DNA of 19,136 bases from contig JAISAX010000143.1 of assembly GCA_031266495.1 (NCBI GenBank), forward strand, positions 1 through 19,136. The letters are read 5' to 3'. Positions 7,244-12,768 of the stretch are shown here, in pieces. This DNA is from Opitutaceae bacterium (GTDB taxonomy: Bacteria > Verrucomicrobiota > Verrucomicrobiae > Opitutales > Opitutaceae). The notes beneath the pieces were generated by a model. It saw only the letters and a list, made by a program, of their open reading frames with translations. It was not told the DNA's origin and ran no database searches. Each line of letters begins with the position of its first letter. Positions within the stretch are counted from its first letter, which is position 1. The position numbers were made by a program, and so were the translations under genes.

Positions 7244-10200
7244 CTATTTCGATAGAATCAGTGAATCAGGATTCACCAATATTTCCCAGGTCCACGTGAC
7301 GCTATGTGCCAGTGTCAGGCGCATACCTTCACCCAACCCAAAACCGGGGGCCCCGCTCGTCCAGTTGCCAGTAAGCGCGTGAACATTATAGACAACATAC
7401 TCATTGTTCTCACACGTCGTGATTTTGTCATTTCTGTAACGCTGGTAGCCCATGTCCTCGGGAGAAGACAAGGCGACAGGGATCATCGAACTGACATACT
7501 GGCCCTGACCGGCAGTGACGGAATAGGTCTTCGAGAGAGGGACCACGCCAACAACCTCGATCGTAATGCTGCTTGAGCCTGCATTATAGACATTCGCCGC
7601 TTCACCAACGGCAACGTTCAGCGTCTGGATGTTGGCGCTCCATGCATTCGTGATCGCGTGACGGCTGGCAGTGACAAGCTCACCATTGACAGCGACTTCG
7701 ACACTGGAGCCTCTCGGCAGAGCATCAAAGAGTCCGGACACACTGGTTTTGTTGTTCACCAATTGGTTGGCCACAAACATTCTGATTTTGGCCGGCACAG
7801 TCACCTTGTATTGCCCGAAGAGGACGGTGTTGTATTTGACCGTATCGCCCGCCTCGGGAGTGCCGCTGGTCTGCACCGGTTGGAGCGTGGTGGCCACGCG
7901 GTAGAAGCGGGCGGTGTCGGCGGTGGGTGCAACGACCAGCGTGATGCTCGATCCGCCATCGGATACAACCACCGTCCAGGTGGACGGATCGGCAACCACC
8001 CAGTCCGTCTCATCAAGGATATCGGTTGCTGTGAAGAGGGTGATTTTGTCCTCCTCGAAGACCTGCGACTGATCCGGGTCGGACGGGTTGGCTAGTATGT
8101 CGGCATTGATGATGATACCGCCGGGGGTCGTCGGATCGGCGACCACAATCACCGTGTCATTGTCGATCACCGCCGGGATCGTGGGCAGTTGCTCGTTTAC
8201 CGTGATCGTCACGCTCGCAGTTTTCGAGGAGGGCAGGGTCACGGTGACGGGATTGCTAGAAATTACATCTCCGAAAGCGTTTGCGGCCTTGAGCATGTAG
8301 GAGCCTGCAACCGTCGCGGTGTAGCTGGTCTGGCCAGTCACGGTCACGTCGCCGGAGGGAGTGACGAGGGTGAGGGTGCTTGCGTCAGAAGTGCTCCATG
8401 AGATGGTGGCGGTGGTTTTCGGCTGCGCCATTACGGTGTAGGTGTGTGTGCCTTGCGTGAGCCCGGTCAGGGGCCGGGTGCCGCTGACATCGGTCGAACT
8501 GACGCCGGGGCCGGAAACCGTCACCGACGCGGCATTGCCAGCGCTCCATGTGAGCTTCGTATCGAGTGGCGCATTACCGGTCTGCGGGTCGGCGCTGATC
8601 GTGGCCGTTGGCGCTGAGGGATTGGATACCGCAAAGCTGTCGATGCTGGCGGGCACGGCGACGAGGGAAATGGTGCCATCGGTGTAGAGCGCCGAAAAAT
8701 CCCATTTCAAACCGGCAGCGGCGAGGGCGACGTCCATACTGCTTTCGATGTTGATGAATTTACTGTCCCCCGTCACCAAGTTGAAGAGTTTGTAGGTGGC
8801 TCCTTTCACAGCGGCGAAACCGTCGCCCGCTGACAACTGCAGGGTGCCGCCAAAGGTGATGCTGCTGGCATCGATCAGGCCGTTGACTCCACTTGCCCCG
8901 AGATCGAAGACAATGACATTGCTGGCTGCCACGACCAGTTCGCCCGCTGTCACCAATCCGGTGCGCGAGATGATGAGGGCGTTGTCGCTGTTGCCTGCCG
9001 TGCCGACATGGACGGCGTTGGCGGTCAGGGTGCCTTCGATGATGAGGAAGTTGTTGTTGGCCCCGGCGGTCTGGCCGATGTAAACGGCCTTGCCGAGGGC
9101 CGTCACGTCGGCGGTGTCGGAGACGTAGTCGTCGGTATCGACGGTGGCGATATTGAGGGCGCGGCTGAGGGTGACGATGTTGTTGCTGGTGGTGGCGCCG
9201 ATGACCCAGTCGCTTTGGGAGACAAAGCTCAGGCCGTCGGTGGCCAGGGGGGTGCCGTCCCCGGCGTCGAGCGTGGTGAAGGCGCGGATGTCTCCGCTGT
9301 AGGCTTTGCCGACAGCTACTCCGTTAACTTGGGCATTAGACCCCGTCCCGATGACGAAGCGGTCTCCCGACAGGCTCACCGAAGTGCCGAATTTGTCACC
9401 TATCACGCTGTCGGAGGCGAGCAGTTTGACAGATTCGTAGGTGCTGTTGCCGTTCACATTATCCAGATCCTTGTAGTAGTAGACTGAGCCACCCTGGTAG
9501 AGTCCCCTGTCATTGCCTTCCAAGCTAGCCCCGACCAGCGCATTATTTCCTGACAGGCTCACCGAAATGCCGAAGTAGTCCCCCGTCGCGCTGTCGGATG
9601 CGATCAGTTTTACGGTTTCGTAGGTGGCGTTCTTTCCGTTGAGCGCCTCGATGCCGGTGCTGTTTCCACTCACATTATTCAGCGCCTTGTAGTAGTAGGC
9701 CGAGCCAGTGCCGGATCCTTTATAATAAGCCCCGACCAGCGCATTGTCTCCCTCCAGGCTCACCGAACCGCCGAAGAGGTCGGTTGCCGCGCCGTCGGAG
9801 GCAAGAAGTTTTACGGTTTCGTAGGTGGCGTTCTTTCCGTTGAGCGTCCCGATGCCGGTGCTGTTACCACTCACATTATTCAGCGCCTTGTAGTAGTAGG
9901 CCGAGCCACTGCTGTTCGCCTTGTCGTCATCCTGGAGAGCCCCGGCCAGCGCATTGTCTGCCGACAGGCTCACCGAATAGCCAAATCGGTCATTATACTC
10001 GCCGTCAGAGGCGAGCAACTTCACGGATTCTGTCACCGTGCCGCTCGCGCTGTCCAACGCCTTGTAGTAGTAGGCCGAACCACTCTCGGTGCTCTTGTCG
10101 TCATCATTCTGAGCTCCGATCAACGCGTTGTTTCCCGACAGGCTCACCGAATGACCGAATTCGTCACCTGCCGCGCTGTCGGAGGCGACCAGTTTGACGT

Positions 10201-10636
10201 TTTGAGTCACCGTGCCACTCTTGCTATTCAGCGCCTTGTAGTAGTAGGCCGAGCCACTGTTGCTCCCCGTGTCGTCATCATAACGAGCCGCGATCAGCGC
10301 ATTGTCTCCCGACAGGCTCACCGAACGACCGAATTCGTCATCTGCCGCGCCGTCGGAGGCTACCAGCTTCACACGCTGAGACACCTTGCCGCTCACAGAA
10401 TCCAGCCCTTTGTAGTAGTAGGCCGAGCCACTGCTATTCCCCTTGTCGTCATCCCCAAAAGCCCCGACCAGCGCATTGTTTCCCGAGGAGCTCACCGACT
10501 CGCCAACGTGATCGCTGGCCGCGCCGTCGGAGGTGGTGAGGATGCTGGCGCGGGCGAAGGGGACGAGGGTGATGGCGGCTGCCAGAAGGGCGGCGGACAA
10601 TGCCGCGGTCGTTTTTGTTTTCTTATGTGTATTCAT
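7244..10636 (-). CDS. Large secreted protein with a seven-bladed FG-GAP beta-propeller and beta-rich C-terminal domains
   Basis: This 1130-residue protein starts with a signal peptide (basic MNTHKKTKTT, hydrophobic core, cut after about FARA at residue 30). Residues 33-452 hold seven repeats of FG-GAP type, each about 50-67 residues, with the pattern ASDGAA-D-FG-SVSLSG-NALVGA, an Asp-rich DDDK loop, then SGSAYYYK. Seven copies is the number expected for a closed beta-propeller, as in integrin alpha chains and other extracellular binding proteins. Residues about 455-650 look like a beta-helix or autotransporter-passenger-like stretch (GTLQLSAGDGFAAVKGATY). Residues about 665-820 look like PKD/Ig-type domains, and the last 300 residues are unassigned. 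It has no PEP-CTERM tail, LPxTG motif or outer-membrane barrel, so it is either released or held by a partner. The PEP-CTERM gene 20 bp downstream is a candidate partner. The leader before ATG is CAACCAAAAAAA, with no Shine-Dalgarno sequence. Confidence 0.85.
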   Translation of the reverse strand: MNTHKKTKTTAALSAALLAAAITLVPFARASILTTSDGAASDHVGESVSSSGNNALVGAFGDDDKGNSSGSAYYYKGLDSVSGKVSQRVKLVASDGAADDEFGRSVSLSGDNALIAARYDDDTGSNSGSAYYYKALNSKSGTVTQNVKLVASDSAAGDEFGHSVSLSGNNALIGAQNDDDKSTESGSAYYYKALDSASGTVTESVKLLASDGEYNDRFGYSVSLSADNALAGALQDDDKANSSGSAYYYKALNNVSGNSTGIGTLNGKNATYETVKLLASDGAATDLFGGSVSLEGDNALVGAYYKGSGTGSAYYYKALNNVSGNSTGIEALNGKNATYETVKLIASDSATGDYFGISVSLSGNNALVGASLEGNDRGLYQGGSVYYYKDLDNVNGNSTYESVKLLASDSVIGDKFGTSVSLSGDRFVIGTGSNAQVNGVAVGKAYSGDIRAFTTLDAGDGTPLATDGLSFVSQSDWVIGATTSNNIVTLSRALNIATVDTDDYVSDTADVTALGKAVYIGQTAGANNNFLIIEGTLTANAVHVGTAGNSDNALIISRTGLVTAGELVVAASNVIVFDLGASGVNGLIDASSITFGGTLQLSAGDGFAAVKGATYKLFNLVTGDSKFINIESSMDVALAAAGLKWDFSALYTDGTISLVAVPASIDSFAVSNPSAPTATISADPQTGNAPLDTKLTWSAGNAASVTVSGPGVSSTDVSGTRPLTGLTQGTHTYTVMAQPKTTATISWSTSDASTLTLVTPSGDVTVTGQTSYTATVAGSYMLKAANAFGDVISSNPVTVTLPSSKTASVTITVNEQLPTIPAVIDNDTVIVVADPTTPGGIIINADILANPSDPDQSQVFEEDKITLFTATDILDETDWVVADPSTWTVVVSDGGSSITLVVAPTADTARFYRVATTLQPVQTSGTPEAGDTVKYNTVLFGQYKVTVPAKIRMFVANQLVNNKTSVSGLFDALPRGSSVEVAVNGELVTASRHAITNAWSANIQTLNVAVGEAANVYNAGSSSITIEVVGVVPLSKTYSVTAGQGQYVSSMIPVALSSPEDMGYQRYRNDKITTCENNEYVVYNVHALTGNWTSGAPGFGLGEGMRLTLAHSVTWTWEILVNPDSLILSK
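9606..9908 (-). repeat. 201-bp-spaced near-identical blade duplication within the FG-GAP gene
   Basis: Bases 9606-9707 and 9807-9908 differ at only three of 102 positions by my comparison, exactly 201 bp (67 codons) apart. They encode the stretch from GSAYYYKALNNVSGNSTGI to NATYETVKL in two successive propeller repeats. The other repeats are much more diverged, so this is a recent in-frame duplication. Confidence 0.9.
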
Positions 10637-10660
10637 TTTTTTTGGTTGATCAGATTTTTG

Positions 10661-10756
10661 TTGTAGCCGCGCCCGTGCCGGGCGCGTCCGTCTGTGTTGA
10701 GTGAGAGCAAGGGTTGAGGGGCAACGGCGGCGCGGGCGGCACGCCCGCGGCTACAA
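10661..10756. repeat. Nested inverted repeat, two 26-base arms each forming its own hairpin
   Basis: The left arm (10661-10686) and right arm (10731-10756) both start from TTGTAGCCGCG when read inward. Each arm is also a hairpin on its own. Left: CGCGCCC-GTGCC-GGGCGCG. Right: CGCGGGC-GGCAC-GCCCGCG. The four mismatches between the arms are paired so that each seven-base-pair hairpin is kept. The element lies between the FG-GAP gene start and the stop of the hypothetical gene at 10777, so it may act in the leader or promoter of one or the terminator of the other. Confidence 0.85.
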
Positions 10757-10776
10757 GTTTCTTTGCGGGATGTCAT

Positions 10777-11499
10777 TTATTGCCGGGCGCCCTGGCGGAG
10801 GAAGCGGGTGAGGCGGGTTTCGATGCCGATGGGCTGGCCGTCCTTGCCGAGGAGGCGGAAGGTGTAGTCGCGCTGCTCCTCGCGGTCGGCGGGGGCGGGG
10901 CGCGGGTCGGTGATGTGCGCCTCGGCGGTGCTGAGCACAAATACGCTGCCTTTCTCGTCATGGTAATCGCAATGCACGACGAGGGCTTTCGCGGGGGCGG
11001 GGATGCTGGCAATGAAGCGCTGGAGGTTGCCGTCGAACTCGGCCCTTACGTGGCTCTGCGCCTGGCCGGGGTTGACGGGGGAGGGGGCAATGGGCGTCAG
11101 GCGCAGGGCGCGCTTGATGTCGTCGGTGCATTTGACGTTGTTGATAAAACTGTCGGCGAGCGTGAAGGCCAGGGTGAAGTAGCCGCCGTCGGGCAGGGTC
11201 TGGGTGTTGGTCGGGCCGGTGGGGGCGATGTTGGGCCGGATGTAGAGTTCGGCGCCCATGGGTGCCCAGCCGGCGCGGTCCTTGTCCGCGGTGCGTTCGC
11301 GGGCGATGATCTGGGCGTTGTTTTGCCAGACTTCGGCGGCCAGCCAGGTGCTCCAGGTGGTCTTGAGTTTGTCGTAGGTGGCGTCGTTGATGCCCAGCGT
11401 GGTCTTGAAGTTGGGCAGTTCGGTGATGAAGTTCTCGCCCCATTCGCGCTGCTCTTTTTCGGTCGTGGGGAAATAATTGCGGTGGATGTGCCGTGGCAT
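10777..11499 (-). CDS. Hypothetical protein, 240 residues
   Basis: I do not recognise this protein. It begins MPRHIHRNYFPTTEKEQREW and has no signal peptide or membrane segment. The first 70 residues look helical (EKEQREWGENFITELPNF, then WSTWLAAEVWQNNAQIIARE). The second half is probably beta-rich (ALVVHCDYHDEKGSVFV, RDYTFRLLGKDGQPIG), ending in RLTRFLRQGARQ. The ATG at 11499 has a CA-rich leader with no Shine-Dalgarno sequence, like its neighbours. The frame stays open upstream to 11925, but that extension is only translation of the box array (repeated ALYPMSP), so I exclude it. It reads toward the FG-GAP gene, with the nested inverted repeat 10661-10756 between them. Confidence 0.7.
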   Translation of the reverse strand: MPRHIHRNYFPTTEKEQREWGENFITELPNFKTTLGINDATYDKLKTTWSTWLAAEVWQNNAQIIARERTADKDRAGWAPMGAELYIRPNIAPTGPTNTQTLPDGGYFTLAFTLADSFINNVKCTDDIKRALRLTPIAPSPVNPGQAQSHVRAEFDGNLQRFIASIPAPAKALVVHCDYHDEKGSVFVLSTAEAHITDPRPAPADREEQRDYTFRLLGKDGQPIGIETRLTRFLRQGARQ

Positions 11500-11633
11500 G
11501 GTGTGGCTTTGGTTGCGGGTGCTTGTTTCAGGAGGAATGAACAGGGGGATTGAAAATGGACGGGGTGGGGCGCGTCCCTGCCCGGGGGACGCCAAAATCG
11601 CCCGTCCCCGCCCTTGTACTGGAAAAAAGGATG

Positions 11634-11948
11634 CCGGGGACATCGGGTACGGTTTGGGGGACATCGGGTACAGTGCTTGTACCATCGGAAAGTGTGTCGG
11701 GGACGGGCCATTTTGTCGTAGTCCACGACGGTGCAAGGCCGGGGACATCGGGTACGGAGTCAGGGACATCGGGTACAGGGCCGGGGAGATCCGGTACAGG
11801 GCTGTTACCCGATGTCCCCGGACCGGGGACCGATAAAATATCGCAAGAATAGTCTGTCCCCGCGCTTGTACCCGGCGTCCCCGGAACGGTACCGGAAAAG
11901 AGTGGCGTACTTTTTTGTGGTACACGCGTTGTACCCGATGTCCCCGGG
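11634..11948. repeat. Array of eight 17-20 bp boxes, five forward and three inverted
   Basis: The consensus is CCGGGGACATCGGGTACRG. Forward copies: 11634-11652, 11657-11673, 11739-11757, 11761-11779 and a degenerate one at 11781-11800. Inverted copies: 11804-11821 (GTTACCCGATGTCCCCGG), 11865-11884 (degenerate) and 11929-11948. Successive forward starts within pairs are 20-23 bp apart, about two helix turns. Shorter fragments of the same vocabulary (GTCCCCG, CTTGTAC) are scattered around 11600-11625 and 11675-11690. Forward and inverted copies can pair into long hairpins. Confidence 0.9.
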
Positions 11949-12279
11949 CTTGTGCCGCCGGGTAATGTCACACGTTTGGAATGTTTTGGTGAGGGGGAAG
12001 ATGGTTCAGGGGTTTGGGTATCGGGTTTTGGCGGCAAACAATCGGGTAATGGGGAGAAAAAAGAATGAAGTGACAGTAAACCGGCTGAAAAGGGGTTTGT
12101 GCCGAAGTGTAATGCCACGTTACCGGAGGGGATCGGGGTGTTGGTGGCAGATTGCCGGGCGGATGGCGCTGGCAAGATGAGGTGTCGGCAGGCCGGGGAT
12201 TGCGCCGGACCAGGGTTGGCGTGGAAGCGGTGAGTGAGCAGTGGCATCGAGGGATGTGGATCGGGCCATTGCCTTCGGA

Positions 12280-12415
12280 GTTGCTTTTGGGGTATCCCGC
12301 AAGGCTGCTCATCGAATGCGATAGCACAAGATACCTGTCTGCATTCGGGACGGCAACCGTCACAAGATCAAAACGCGAAACCCCGAAGATGTGTTAATAT
12401 ATTCCTGAACAATCT
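12280..12415 (-). repeat. Dispersed ~130-bp repeat, copy 1
   Basis: Read on the minus strand, this stretch matches 18382-18252 with about 75% identity in its best 57 bases (from CAGGAAT through ACACATCTTC and GATCTTGTGACG), and more weakly beyond. At 18252 the copy lies just upstream of a PEP-CTERM gene. Here the next minus-strand gene is about 780 bp away. Confidence 0.7.
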
Positions 12416-12422
12416 TTATATC

Positions 12423-12596
12423 TGATGTTACGCAGGCAGCCGGTCCGGGGAGAGCACGCGTCTCGCGTGCTGGCTTGGGCGTCTCGCCCAAGCCTTTGCT
12501 GTCGATCCAAACCGTGTTCGGCGAGACGCCGAACACAGCACGCGAGACGCGTGCTTTCCCCGGACCGATCAAAATACCCTCGTCTGCGTAACTTCA
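12423..12596. repeat. Miniature inverted-repeat element of four consecutive hairpins
   Basis: The termini TGATGTTACGC (12423-12433) and GCGTAACTTCA (12586-12596) are inverted copies matching at 10 of 11 bases. Inside, 31-base arms 12441-12471 and 12537-12567 are inverted copies with one mismatch. Four perfect hairpins lie in order: H1 AGCACGCG-TCT-CGCGTGCT (12453-12471), H2 with a ten-base stem GGCTTGGGCG and loop TCT (12472-12494), H3 with stem GTGTTCGGCG and loop AGA (12514-12536), H4 AGCACGCG-AGA-CGCGTGCT (12537-12555). All four share the core GCG-TCT-CGC or its complement. No protein is encoded, so if mobile it would need an enzyme from elsewhere. Confidence 0.92.
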
Positions 12597-12606
12597 GTCA
12601 TTAACC

Positions 12607-12671
12607 GATGTTACGCGATCCCTTCGCACGGCCCGGTGCGCCCTTGCAAAAATGCCCTTCGCGTAACTTCA
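12607..12671. repeat. Short element with the same termini as 12423-12596
   Basis: It begins GATGTTACGC (12607-12616) and ends GCGTAACTTCA (12661-12671), the same ends as its 174-bp neighbour 10 bp away. The ends extend to a nine-base inverted pair GTTACGCGA / TCGCGTAAC. The interior holds only a small hairpin (CGCAC at 12625-12629 with GTGCG at 12636-12640). Confidence 0.75.
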
Positions 12672-12768
12672 AAGGGTTGTTTTGTCCTCCTCGAAGGCTT
12701 GCGTCTGACGGGGGCTCGGTTGGGCCTCACGCAGCGTCGGACGTCTCCGCGTCCCGCCGACGTGTTGA

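Larger units (their letters stand above)
11500..12422. other. Gene-poor stretch with repeats
   Basis: I see no convincing gene in these 920 bases. Several frames are open on both strands, but they encode low-complexity Pro/Gly/Ser/Thr peptides produced by the box array at 11634-11948. The array and one copy of the 130-bp dispersed repeat (12280-12415) account for about half of it. The part at 12000-12280 shows nothing I can name. Confidence 0.6.

Noticed and set aside
7261..7276. Palindrome GTGAATC-AG-GATTCAC as an operator
   Set aside because: It lies in the last codons of the FG-GAP gene, and nothing else suggests binding there. Coincidence within coding sequence is likely.
11530..11539. 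AGGAGG directly before an ATG at 11537, suggesting a strong start on the plus strand
   Set aside because: The spacing is only one base, the frame it opens is the box-array translation, and most genes here do not use SD sequences.
11634..11948. Possible CRISPR array
   Set aside because: The repeats are 17-20 bp, change orientation, have spacers from about zero to 65 bp, and no cas gene is present.
11528..12247. Minus-strand open frame with VPDVP repeats, and a plus-strand frame with DIGY repeats, in the box array
   Set aside because: Both are translations of the repeated DNA box. The array is open in several frames on both strands, so the peptide repeats are explained by the DNA.
12423..12596. 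Possible insertion sequence
   Set aside because: The element has inverted termini but no transposase frame. It can only be a non-autonomous element, and is reported as such.
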